Shown here: positions 27,510 to 35,194 of the stretch, piece by piece
Layout of the letters: each line of letters starts with the position of its first letter
Numbering within the stretch: the stretch's first letter is position 1
NCBI RefSeq assembly: GCF_024806495.1
Contig: NZ_JANUFF010000021.1
Coordinates: 1-46,230 of the forward strand
DNA length: 46,230 nt
Direction of reading: 5' to 3'
DNA from: Chryseobacterium sp. JUb7
Lineage (GTDB): Bacteria; Bacteroidota; Bacteroidia; Flavobacteriales; Weeksellaceae
Translations under genes and position numbers: made by a program
The notes under the pieces: generated by a model
Databases searched by the model: none
What the model saw: only the letters and a program-made list of their open reading frames with translations
Told to the model about the DNA's origin: nothing

Positions 27510-27882
27510 TTTAAGTATTATTTTAATTTGCTTTAGCTGTTCTAAAACCGAACAGAAGTATGATAATCCTATTTTTGCTCATTTCTTTAAAGAGCTTAAT
27601 AATAAAAGTATTGACGAATTTAATAAATCTTATTATCCTGATAAATCTAAAGAGGTATTAGATGTTTATATTCCCATATTAAAAGATTTAAAGAATTCTA
27701 ATTTTACAATTACATCTTATCATAAGTATAGTGGTAAGAAATTAAATTTTGACGGTGATACTAAAAATATCTATATTGTAGAAATTGATAAAGAAATACT
27801 TACAACCTTTAAAATAGAGGATAATAAAATACAATATTTAATTCCTATTTGCAAAGGAAATGAGATTATAGGATGGATTTAA
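27487..27882 (+). CDS. Small lipoprotein, probable immunity protein to the papain-like tip
   Basis: I place the start at the ATG at 27487, giving 131 residues with an ideal SPII signal (MIRKLVYSLSIILICFSC, Cys18). An upstream start at 27418 would add 23 charged residues before the signal and is unlikely. The mature part (KTEQKYDNPIFAHFFKELN...) is a small alpha/beta-like domain I do not recognise. It overlaps the 3' end of the toxin gene by 23 bp in another frame, so the two are coupled. A terminator follows at 27975. An immunity role is inferred from position and lipoprotein nature. Confidence 0.7.
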   Translation: MIRKLVYSLSIILICFSCSKTEQKYDNPIFAHFFKELNNKSIDEFNKSYYPDKSKEVLDVYIPILKDLKNSNFTITSYHKYSGKKLNFDGDTKNIYIVEIDKEILTTFKIEDNKIQYLIPICKGNEIIGWI

Positions 27883-27974
27883 TCTTTTTTATGTTATATG
27901 AAAACAGAACTAAAGCGCAGCAATATTTTTAATACCAAGATCTCGCGAATTTATAATCCGTGAACAGATAAAAT

Positions 27975-28000
27975 AACCCACCGCAATTACGGTGGGTTTT
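27975..28000 (+). terminator. Terminator of toxin operon 2
   Basis: The 9-bp stem AACCCACCG/CGGTGGGTT with the loop CAATTA is followed by TTTTG. It closes operon 2 and separates it from the orphan cassette, which therefore lacks obvious read-through transcription. Confidence 0.8.
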
Positions 28001-28060
28001 GTATTACTATAAAAATACAATATTTTTGATGAATATGAGGAAAGGGGAATTGAGTAGTTT

Positions 28061-29350
28061 TTGCTAAATATCTATAGGGCAGATGGAGCTAAGTTGTCAA
28101 AGGTATTTAATACCAATGCGGGGACCATTACGACAACGGATTATCTGGATGGCTTTCAGTATAAATTTGATGGCGGTGCATTAGGGAGTATAAATCCTCA
28201 GAGTCTACAGTTTGTACTTACTTCAGAAGGGTATTATGATTTTACAAATAATTCCTATATTTACAACTATACGGATCATTTAGGAAATGTTCGACTAAGC
28301 TATACGGATACCAGTAAGGATGGTATTATTCAGCCCAGGCAGTATAAGATCCAACAGTGTGACGGACCCAATAATCCGCCTTTCGAGATTCCTAATTGTA
28401 TAGATTATTACAAGCCAGGTGAGATTGTGGAAGTAAATAATTATTATCCTTTTGGAATGTTACATAATTATACCCTGACTAGGCAGAACGCTTATCAGTA
28501 TAAGTACAAAGGTAAGGAATTGCAGGAGACGGGAATGTATGATTATGGTGCGAGGATGTATATGCCGGAAACTGGTAGATGGGGCGTTGTGGATCCGCTC
28601 GCTGAAACTTCGAGACGTTGGTCGACCTACACATATGCTTATAACAGCCCTATAAGATTTATTGATCCGGATGGAATGGAGAATGAAGATATTCATCTTC
28701 TGGGGAATTTAGCAGATAAAGGACTTGAGCAATTAAATGCAAATAGTAGTCTTGCTATGACAAAAGATTCGAATGGCAAATTAGACACAGCAAATCTAAG
28801 TAAAAGTGAATATAATAAATTGTCAGAAACTGATAAAGTCTTATATGATGGTATAAAGAATACTAGTATTAATTCAAAAATTTATGCTGAAAATAACAAT
28901 GTAACACCAAGTGGAGGTTTAATACCTGGAGGATCTTTTGGAGGCGCAAATTATGATTCATCAACGGGAATTAGTACAGGAACTCAATATACAAATCCTG
29001 ATGTATTAGCAAATGCAGAAAGTTTTACTGGAACTCAAAAAGGAACAGGAATAACGCATGAAGTTGTCGAAAATGTACTTATTACCCAAGAATCTTTAAA
29101 TACTAAAACAGACGTTCCTATAAAAACAGCATTAAATCCTAGCCCAATATTTGATAAATATCATGATCAAACAAGAAGCGCGATGAAGTATGATAATTTA
29201 ATGATATCGGCTAGAACAAGATTTGAGACTGTTGGAGCAACAACAAAAAAATACTATGAAGGTTTTGCCGGAAAAAAAGATGCTAACGGAAAAATTCAGA
29301 CACATCCTTTATATAAAGTTTATTCAGATGATAAAAAGTTAAAAAAATAA
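28061..29350 (+). CDS. Orphan Rhs-core stub with unrecognised toxin tip (5'-truncated)
   Basis: This 429-codon frame begins directly inside the Rhs core (IYRADGAKLSKVFNTN) just after an in-frame stop, with no ATG, signal peptide or upstream Rhs repeats. Residues about 1-205 repeat the core of operons 1 and 2, including PPFEIPNCIDYYKPGEIVEV and the GMYDYGARMYMP ... RFIDPDG end. The tip (about 206-429) is new: a Ser/Asn/Thr-rich linker, a glycine-rich GGLIPGGSFGGANY segment, and a C-terminal domain (ITHEVVENVLITQ ... KYYEGFAGKKDANG). I cannot assign a fold. It is followed 4 bp later by a lipoprotein gene. It looks like a silent tip/immunity cassette that could replace an expressed tip by recombination in the shared core. 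Confidence 0.75.
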   Translation: MLNIYRADGAKLSKVFNTNAGTITTTDYLDGFQYKFDGGALGSINPQSLQFVLTSEGYYDFTNNSYIYNYTDHLGNVRLSYTDTSKDGIIQPRQYKIQQCDGPNNPPFEIPNCIDYYKPGEIVEVNNYYPFGMLHNYTLTRQNAYQYKYKGKELQETGMYDYGARMYMPETGRWGVVDPLAETSRRWSTYTYAYNSPIRFIDPDGMENEDIHLLGNLADKGLEQLNANSSLAMTKDSNGKLDTANLSKSEYNKLSETDKVLYDGIKNTSINSKIYAENNNVTPSGGLIPGGSFGGANYDSSTGISTGTQYTNPDVLANAESFTGTQKGTGITHEVVENVLITQESLNTKTDVPIKTALNPSPIFDKYHDQTRSAMKYDNLMISARTRFETVGATTKKYYEGFAGKKDANGKIQTHPLYKVYSDDKKLKK

Positions 29351-29354
29351 TCTT

Positions 29355-29717
29355 ATGAAAAATATATTTTTTTTCTTTCTTTTCTTTCTTTACAGTTGTC
29401 AGACAAACAATGTAATTATTAGTTCAAAACCGGTTAATATAAAAAGAAAAATTATTTCTTTTGAAGAAAATAAAGAAGTTAGCATATTAATAGCAGATAA
29501 TAATGATATTATAGAAGTATTTAAAGAAAATATTTCTACTAACTGTAAAAAAATTAAATTAGGGAAAAGTTATTCTTTAAAAATTATTCCTGTTAGTGAT
29601 TTAATACAACATGGTATTGAATCTCCCAATGAATACATTTTAAATGACTCAACCATAATTAAATATAATCATTATTATACTTTAGAAAAAAATCAAAATA
29701 TTTGTATCATAAAATAG
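29355..29717 (+). CDS. Small lipoprotein, probable orphan immunity protein
   Basis: The 120-residue protein begins MKNIFFFFLFFLYSC, an SPII signal with Cys15. The mature part is about 105 residues, rich in Ile, Asn and Lys, of no known family to me. It begins 4 bp after the orphan Rhs tip and ends just before a strong terminator. It shares only the layout, not the sequence, of the other lipoproteins in this locus, as expected for tip-specific immunity proteins. Confidence 0.65.
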   Translation: MKNIFFFFLFFLYSCQTNNVIISSKPVNIKRKIISFEENKEVSILIADNNDIIEVFKENISTNCKKIKLGKSYSLKIIPVSDLIQHGIESPNEYILNDSTIIKYNHYYTLEKNQNICIIK

Positions 29718-29744
29718 CTCTATATTTGCCTCGTGTTGTAGATA

Positions 29745-29784
29745 AGAACAAAACCACCACAATCGCGGTGGTTTTGTTCTTTTA
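29745..29784 (+). terminator. Terminator of the first orphan cassette
   Basis: A perfect 14-bp stem (29745-29758 with 29767-29780) with an 8-base loop is followed by TTT. The sequence contains ACAAAACCACC/GGTGGTTTTGT, similar in its core to the terminator at 27975, so terminators as well as cores may have been duplicated with the cassettes. Confidence 0.88.
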
Positions 29785-29839
29785 GTACTTCGATATTTTT
29801 ACGAATCCTCTTTTATAAAGCTCAGAATCAAAATATTTT

Positions 29840-30433
29840 TCATGCTTTATATCCTCCGTTACGAGTATTCTTCCCTATTATTTCTTTCTGCTCCAGAATA
29901 TTTCTGAGTTTTTTACTGTCGAAACCAGAATCTGCATTGAGAAACAATTCTTTACAATCTATATCAGTATCATGAAGAAGACCTATAATATCGTCCAAAG
30001 TTTGTTCAGTATTATACAAATCATGATGCTCTCCGCCTATTGGTTTTCCCATTGATAGCATTTGTCCCTGATTTTCACAAAGAAAAATACAATTAGTAGT
30101 ATTGGATGATTTTCTTCCCTGATAACCTATCGATTCTCCTCCTGTTTTACTTCGGGTATGGCTTCCATCCAACTGGACACCGGAGAGATCTAATTTTCTT
30201 TTATTATTTTAGAGAAGAGAAATCTAAATTCGTCTGAAAGAACCATCTTTACTCCATTTACTGAAATAATAATAGACGAGTTGCCAGCTTATTGTTTCTT
30301 TTGAAAAGTATTCTTTAAAGCTCAATTCTCGCCATTGGCAGCCCGTTTTTAATCGTTTCATAATGAGTTTAAATATTTTTCCTAAATCAAATCTCGTAGA
30401 AAAGCATCGTTGGCCTTTGCTTAAATGAGGCAA
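29840..30433 (-). mobile_element. IS5-family transposase remnant
   Basis: The minus strand encodes parts of an IS5-type (IS1031/IS427-like) DDE transposase. The N-terminal part (30433-30224) reads MPHLSKGQRCFSTRFDL ... RLKTGCQWREL ... WQLVYYYFSKWSKDGSFR. After two in-frame stops (TAG where Trp is expected, then TAA) the same frame resumes at 30172 with LDGSHTRSKTGGESIGYQGRKS and LFLNADSGFD, which carry two of the DDE aspartates. The sequence ends after KNTRNGGYKA, so the third catalytic residue region and C-terminus are missing. Terminal inverted repeats are not evident. It is a dead IS that lies between toxin cassettes and probably took part in their rearrangement. Confidence 0.8.
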
Positions 30434-30574
30434 AATTCATTTTTCCAGTTTATCTTTGCTTATGAGTTCCAGACTATAGTTCTTTTTTTGCAATTCTAAA
30501 TTGCTAATTTCTGGAAACTCTTTCTCTAAAAAGTTTAAATAGATTCATTACAATAATGCGAAAAAACAAAAAAA

Positions 30575-31168
30575 ATGAGAACGTTTTTTATATGTATCAT
30601 ATTCCTTGTAGCTCGTTCATATAATGCGCAAAGCAAACAAAACTTAACGGACCTTAATACTTTTTTTAAAGTTTCTATCAAAGATATTAGAAATTGCCAA
30701 AAGGAAAGTAAAGGATTACGAAAGGAAAAGACTGATCCATTTACTGTTAAAAGTATATATGATCAATGTATTGCACGCTACGAGCATCTCAATTTTTATA
30801 AGGACAATACTTTAAAAATAATGGAAAGAGTTCCTAATAATAAGGATTTTTTAATTATTAATTATATATATGACAATGTAATGACACCTCATAGTACAAA
30901 GACAATAATAAATTTTGATAATCACTACTATGGTTTAAAACACTATTATATTTATGAAAATGAAAAGTTTATTGAAAAAAACGAAGAATTTGAAATTAGT
31001 AATTCTGATTTAACAAATATTGAGAATATTACTGAGTATCTAAGAACAGGTAAATCAATTTATATAAGTAATAAAAAAACTAATTTAGTGGGTAATAATA
31101 CACATTGGTATGTTGTAGAAAAAATTGGCGACAAATTGCAAACATTGCAATTATTTACAGCTCAATGA
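30575..31168 (+). CDS. Exported protein of unknown function among orphan cassettes
   Basis: The 197-residue protein starts with a Sec-type signal (MRTFFICIIFLVARSYNAQ, cleavage after NAQ). There is no lipobox. The mature part has an alpha-helical first half (DLNTFFKVSIKDIRNCQKES...) and a beta-rich second half with HYYGLKHYYIYENEKF, ending WYVVEKIGDKLQTLQLFTAQ. I do not recognise a family. It lies between IS debris and a broken lipoprotein gene, in very AT-rich DNA. An orphan immunity protein or a passenger of a lost toxin tip is possible from context only. Confidence 0.6.
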   Translation: MRTFFICIIFLVARSYNAQSKQNLTDLNTFFKVSIKDIRNCQKESKGLRKEKTDPFTVKSIYDQCIARYEHLNFYKDNTLKIMERVPNNKDFLIINYIYDNVMTPHSTKTIINFDNHYYGLKHYYIYENEKFIEKNEEFEISNSDLTNIENITEYLRTGKSIYISNKKTNLVGNNTHWYVVEKIGDKLQTLQLFTAQ

Positions 31169-31212
31169 GGTTTGTTATATTGATTATTGGTAAGTATTAA
31201 AACTTATAGAAA

Positions 31213-31595
31213 ATGAAAAAAATAATCACAAGACTATTAAGTTTTTATGGATCATCATTTTTTGTAATTCTAAAAATTTGCAAGATGATGAAATAAATTT
31301 AATAGCAAAAGTTGAGAAAATTGATTCTACAGAAAATAGTTTTGTTATATATATAAAAAGTAAAACGGGAAAAGGTATATTCTCTGTTCCTAAAGCTTGT
31401 GACTTTAAAAATAATAGCTATAGTTATAAATTAAAAAAAGGAAGGATTTATTCCAGAACAGAACATCAACCTAAAGAAAATATTGAAAAAGAACTGGTTG
31501 ATGGCAAATTAATTTGGACCAGTGAAATGACTAGAGTTTTTTATGAAGATTGTTTAAATATTTGCGGATTGTATATTGATAATATTAAACTTTAG
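31213..31595 (+). pseudogene. Lipoprotein gene with a frameshift in its 5' A-tract
   Basis: The downstream frame (from about 31218) encodes KNNHKTIKFLWIIIFC, a lipoprotein-like signal, followed by about 105 residues (QDDEINLIAKVEKIDSTENS ... DCLNICGLYIDNIKL). It has no start codon in frame. The ATG at 31213 lies one base out of phase, separated by A7; one more A would give MKKNNHKTIKFLWIIIFC in one frame. The gene is therefore frameshifted by a homopolymer change, a sequencing error, or is off by slippage. The family is unknown. By position it is another orphan immunity-type lipoprotein. The hairpin at 31646 follows. Confidence 0.6.
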
Positions 31596-31645
31596 TATAA
31601 GTTACTGAATTAAATGAAGTTTTCAATTTAGGTTTTAAATTATAC

Positions 31646-31675
31646 AAATCAGGCTGCTGTAAAGCAGCCTGATTT
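31646..31675 (+). terminator. Hairpin after the frameshifted lipoprotein gene
   Basis: A perfect 13-bp stem (AAATCAGGCTGCT with its complement) encloses the loop GTAA. The downstream T-tract is short (TTT then GATTA), so termination may be moderate. Confidence 0.7.
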
Positions 31676-31825
31676 GATTAGTATTATAAGTGTCATATTT
31701 ATAGAATTATATATTGATCATGCAGATGTGAACTTCATCATTTTTGTAAAACGATAAAATGTTGATAAATGCATCTTATTAATACGATCTCTATATAAAA
31801 ATTATAACATAGAGGAAAAAAGATT

Positions 31826-31857
31826 ACAAAAAGAGGCTAATCTTTTAGACTAGCCTC
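31826..31857 (-). terminator. Terminator of the DUF6520 gene
   Basis: On the minus strand GAGGCTA pairs with TAGCCTC around an 11-base loop and is followed by TTTTTG. It lies 6 bp beyond the stop codon of the DUF6520 gene. Confidence 0.75.
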
Positions 31858-31862
31858 CATTT

Positions 31863-32132
31863 TTAAGGTTGAATCTCATACAATTCTCCAACGCATACAG
31901 AACCGCTTATGTTTTGCAGATTATGTGTTGAAGTGCCGTCAAAATAAGTACAGAGTGTACCTGTATTGATCGTTTCACAGCTTTTTTCTACCGGAACACA
32001 TGGATCTTCATTCATGTTACCGATTCTGTACCCTTGCGTAACTGCCTTAGCAGAACTGCTTACTGTTTTCGATGCTAATGCACCACCTGTGCTCATAATG
32101 ATTAGGACTGCAGGAATAAGAAACTTTTTCAT
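31863..32132 (-). CDS. DUF6520-like small exported protein
   Basis: The 89-residue protein begins MKKFLIPAVLIIMSTGGALAS, a signal peptide, and continues with about 65 residues holding Cys45, Cys52, Cys61 and Cys80 approximately (NEDPCVPVEKSCETINTGTLC ... GSVCVGELYEI). The spaced-cysteine pattern and the start FLIPAxxxxxxTGGAxA fit the DUF6520 family, which in Chryseobacterium and relatives occurs in multiple copies. The function is unknown. It is oriented against the toxin cassettes and interrupts them, lying just upstream of the truncated start of the next Rhs fragment. Confidence 0.7.
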   Translation of the reverse strand: MKKFLIPAVLIIMSTGGALASKTVSSSAKAVTQGYRIGNMNEDPCVPVEKSCETINTGTLCTYFDGTSTHNLQNISGSVCVGELYEIQP

Positions 32133-32219
32133 AGTAATTGAAAGTTTTTGTGATTGCCTACTCTTTGTTCAGGTTTTCAGCTTCCCCTGCTGTAAAATAT
32201 TTACATCTGATGTTCTGTA

Positions 32220-32591
32220 TTGATACCTTACCAACTTTTTACCAATAATACTCATCAAATTGATAGCAATTCGGTTGAATATTTGACTCAAAATACTTAC
32301 AATGAGTTTTCACAAATTACCAATAAGAAAGTTGGGGGAACTATTGCTTCAACTCCTGTTCAGGATATTGCATACAATTATAATATTTGTGGATGGATGA
32401 CCAAGATGAATGATCCTGCAAACCTTAATGGAAAACTTTTTGGATATGAAATAAAATATACTAATCCTGTTTATACATCATTAACATCAGGTAACTATAA
32501 TGGAAATATTTCTGAAGTTGATTGGAAAACATCAAAAGATGATATATTAAAAAGGTATTTAACGTCGGAGTGCAGCTTATGGATGATTTGA
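32220..32591 (+). pseudogene. Rhs repeat fragment, 5' piece of the second orphan cassette
   Basis: About 120 codons match the Rhs region just before the core: THQIDSNSVEYLTQNTYNEF, KKVGG, YNICGWMTKMNDPANLNGK, LFGYEIKYTNP and YNGNISEVDWKTS align with the shell B proteins (THQVDSNPVE ..., YNIRGWMTKINDPSNLGND). There is no start codon with a signal peptide. The frame is lost after DILKRY, where the equivalent of the next ~50 residues is deleted and the sequence resumes in another frame at about 32585. Confidence 0.7.
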
Positions 32592-33958
32592 TATATATTT
32601 ATTCGGGAAATAGGCTTAATACAGTAACCGATAATTCCTCAAATTACTTTGGATATCCGGAAGCTTCAGGAAATTTAATCTATTATGATGATAATGGAAA
32701 TATGATTGATCATATTGACAAAGGAATTTTAGAAATCAAATATAATTATCTGAATCTTCCAAATTATATTAAATTTGATCAGTATGTAATGCGTGAATAT
32801 CCTTTTGGGTTTGGATTGGAAACAAAATACAAAAATACTGTTTATCAATATCGTGCAGACGGGGTAAAGCTAATAAAAGTTCACAATTATTTTACCGGAC
32901 GTACACAACTGGACGCTGCTACAACAACTGAATATTTAGATGGGTTTCAATATAATAGTGAAAGTGGTTTAAATGGACACGCAGCATTGACTTTACAGTT
33001 TGTACCTACTTCGGAAGGGTATTTTGATTTTTTACAAAATAAGTATATTTACCAGTATAAAGATCAGGTAGGAAATATAAGATTGGCTTATTACAAAGAT
33101 AGTAATGGAAATCCTAAGATCGATAGGACAACGGATTATTATCCTTTTGGATTAGAATTTGGAACAAGTTTAATAGTTGCAGGATCCTTAACTCCAACTT
33201 ACTTTTATTCACAACAAGAACAGGAAAAGCAGTTAGATACAGGATGGAGTTCCTTTAAATGGAGAAATTATGATCCTACCATGGCAAGATTTTTTAATAT
33301 AGATCCGCTAAGTGAGAAATATAATTATCAGTCTCATTATAACTTTTCAGAAAATAGAGTTATTGATGGTAGAGAGTTAGAAGGATTAGAATGGAAATCA
33401 ACAAGAGATGATGCTAATAAAACCATAAATTTACATCTGATTTATAAATTAGTAAATAATACTATTAATGCATTAACTAATGATAGATTAAAGACTTTGG
33501 CATCTGAAAGGGAAAATGCAATAAGCACTATTGTGGGAGGGGCGACAGCTGAAGGATATACTCTTAGTTTTAGTTTTACTGAGAGTAAAAAAGCTACAAT
33601 TGCTTGGGATTATAATATGGGATACGATATTTCAAATGTTGAAGATTTGAAAAATGCTCCTCAGTCAGATATTGAGTTTGCATTATATACATCCCTTGGA
33701 ATGACCGATGTAATTGGAAATACTCAAAAAAATAAAACGCAAATAAGTGTTGCAAAGCAAGAAAGTTTTATATGGGACAAAGGTTCAGGTCAAATTGATT
33801 TTGATAAGACTGATCGATCAAATGTTGCTCAAACAGGTGTTCACGAAACACTGCATGAATTAGGATTAAAGCATGATGATCCAGAAACATTAAAGAGTCC
33901 CAAAAATATTATACAAAGACATCCTATTGGTACTGTGGTTACCCCAAATCAACGATAA
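32570..33958 (+). CDS. Orphan Rhs-core fragment with second metzincin-type tip
   Basis: The 462-codon frame resumes the Rhs core at YIYSGNRLNTVTDN. It passes through DYYPFGLEFG and the alternative core end (SSFKWRNYDPTMARFFNIDP ... ELEGLE, about 223-270) and ends in a tip of about 190 residues. The tip holds HETLHELGLKH at 425-435, a full HExxHxxGxxH metzincin zinc motif, with KNIIQ where a Met-turn would be expected (Ile in place of Met). It differs from the metzincin tip of operon 1 outside the motif. The core is diverged from those of operons 1 and 2 and uses the same end type as operon 2. With no signal peptide or promoter it is a silent cassette or decayed gene. A lipoprotein gene starts 10 bp later. 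Confidence 0.75.
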   Translation: MQLMDDLIYIYSGNRLNTVTDNSSNYFGYPEASGNLIYYDDNGNMIDHIDKGILEIKYNYLNLPNYIKFDQYVMREYPFGFGLETKYKNTVYQYRADGVKLIKVHNYFTGRTQLDAATTTEYLDGFQYNSESGLNGHAALTLQFVPTSEGYFDFLQNKYIYQYKDQVGNIRLAYYKDSNGNPKIDRTTDYYPFGLEFGTSLIVAGSLTPTYFYSQQEQEKQLDTGWSSFKWRNYDPTMARFFNIDPLSEKYNYQSHYNFSENRVIDGRELEGLEWKSTRDDANKTINLHLIYKLVNNTINALTNDRLKTLASERENAISTIVGGATAEGYTLSFSFTESKKATIAWDYNMGYDISNVEDLKNAPQSDIEFALYTSLGMTDVIGNTQKNKTQISVAKQESFIWDKGSGQIDFDKTDRSNVAQTGVHETLHELGLKHDDPETLKSPKNIIQRHPIGTVVTPNQR

Positions 33959-33968
33959 ATAAAAAATT

Positions 33969-34397
33969 ATGAAATCACTAAATAATATTTGCTATATAGT
34001 TTACTTTTTATTGTTAACGAATTGTTCGAATACTAAATATCTCTATGAAGATGTAAATATGCCAATTAAAGGGATAACAAAAACATTATATGATAATTAT
34101 GATCTTTATAAGGATGAAAAATCTTTAATTGTATTTGAATCAGATTTTAATAACGAGATAAAAGTTATCAATAATAATAATGTTATATTTGATCGAACTA
34201 TTAAAACCAAACCAGCATTAGGATTTGCGGCTCCATGTATTATAGATAATTCTAGAGACGTTTTAATTTTTTTTGATAATAAGAGAAAAATTTTAGTAAA
34301 ATCAGAAAAAATTAACAAATACAAGTTTATATACATTAACAAGAACAAAAATAAATATAGTATTGTATTTACAAATATGGCACATGCGTATAGATAA
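33969..34397 (+). CDS. Small lipoprotein, probable immunity protein of the second orphan cassette
   Basis: The 142-residue protein has an SPII signal ending YFLLLTNC (Cys19). The mature domain (SNTKYLYEDVNMPIKGITKT ... IVFTNMAHAYR) alternates short strands and polar loops and is unrecognised. It starts 10 bp after the metzincin-tip frame and ends about 90 bp before a hairpin terminator. It is the fourth case here of a tip followed by an unrelated lipoprotein. Confidence 0.65.
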   Translation: MKSLNNICYIVYFLLLTNCSNTKYLYEDVNMPIKGITKTLYDNYDLYKDEKSLIVFESDFNNEIKVINNNNVIFDRTIKTKPALGFAAPCIIDNSRDVLIFFDNKRKILVKSEKINKYKFIYINKNKNKYSIVFTNMAHAYR

Positions 34398-34485
34398 TTA
34401 AACTAGATATTACATATATACAAGAGTATACTTCAAACTGCTATTTTTTTAGAATAAAAAGTTTCTAATATTGGTATATAAAGAT

Positions 34486-34509
34486 AAGGGTGTTAATTGA
34501 CACTCTTTT
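34486..34509 (+). terminator. Terminator of the second orphan cassette
   Basis: The 8-bp stem AAGGGTGT/ACACTCTT (one G-T wobble) has the loop TAATTG and is followed by TT. Confidence 0.6.
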
Positions 34510-34819
34510 GCTTTAAGAATATTGAATAATAATTTTAATGGCAGATGTATTCTGCAGCTATCTATCAATAAAGGATTTTAGTAGATTATTTTTACTGAAA
34601 TAAAAAGGTAAATCATTTAAATACAATGTCAATCAATATGGTTGCAAATATTGTAAACTAAGTCTAATATTATAAGAAGTTAAAATAAGAAAAAAGGTAC
34701 AAAAATACTAAAAGAGTCAAATGTTGCTGGATATGAAAGTTTAATATGTAGGTATATAGGAGAATATAAATCAAAAAGAATTGCAACAGATTCTTAAAGA
34801 ACCCAAAAAATAGCAAACA
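34510..34819. other. AT-rich intergenic stretch with possible toxin-tip debris
   Basis: No complete gene is visible. A short open run around 34711-34797 (KESNVAGYESLICRYIGEYK in one frame) ends just before the next lipoprotein, the position a toxin tip would occupy. It is too short to assign. Confidence 0.3.
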
Positions 34820-35194
34820 ATGAGAGTAAATATAATAATTGTATGTTCTTTTTGGTTGTTTTTTTTAAGTTGTAAAGACAAGCAGGATATAATTGATAAT
34901 TCCTTTTCAAAAAAATATAAAATCAATGAACAAAGTTTTGTAATTAGTTCCAATATTAAAGAAAACGAGAGTTATATGATTGGAGAATTCAAATATTTTT
35001 CCAATAATTTTTCTATTAAAAATCAAATCTATATTAGGGATACCCAATTGTTTTTATGGTCTTTTATGAAATATATATTGTTGGCATTTCCCAGTTTTCC
35101 ACTCAAACTTCTTTTGCCTATAACTGTTAGAGTTCCAATACTAGCTTTAATTTTTTCTGCTGGGATTTTTTTCCATATTTCCATACTTCTATAA
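34820..35194 (+). pseudogene. Truncated lipoprotein, orphan immunity-type remnant
   Basis: The frame opens with a good SPII signal (MRVNIIIVCSFWLFFLSC, Cys18) and about 50 further lipoprotein-like residues. After about residue 70 the plus-strand reading is simply the antisense of the coiA remnant, whose stop codon lies at 35029-35031. The lipoprotein gene was therefore cut near 35030 by a rearrangement and its native C-terminus lost. Confidence 0.55.

Noticed and set aside
35032..35194. C-terminal half of the truncated lipoprotein frame as a membrane domain
   Set aside because: It is the antisense of the coiA remnant; the hydrophobic look comes from reading the opposite strand.
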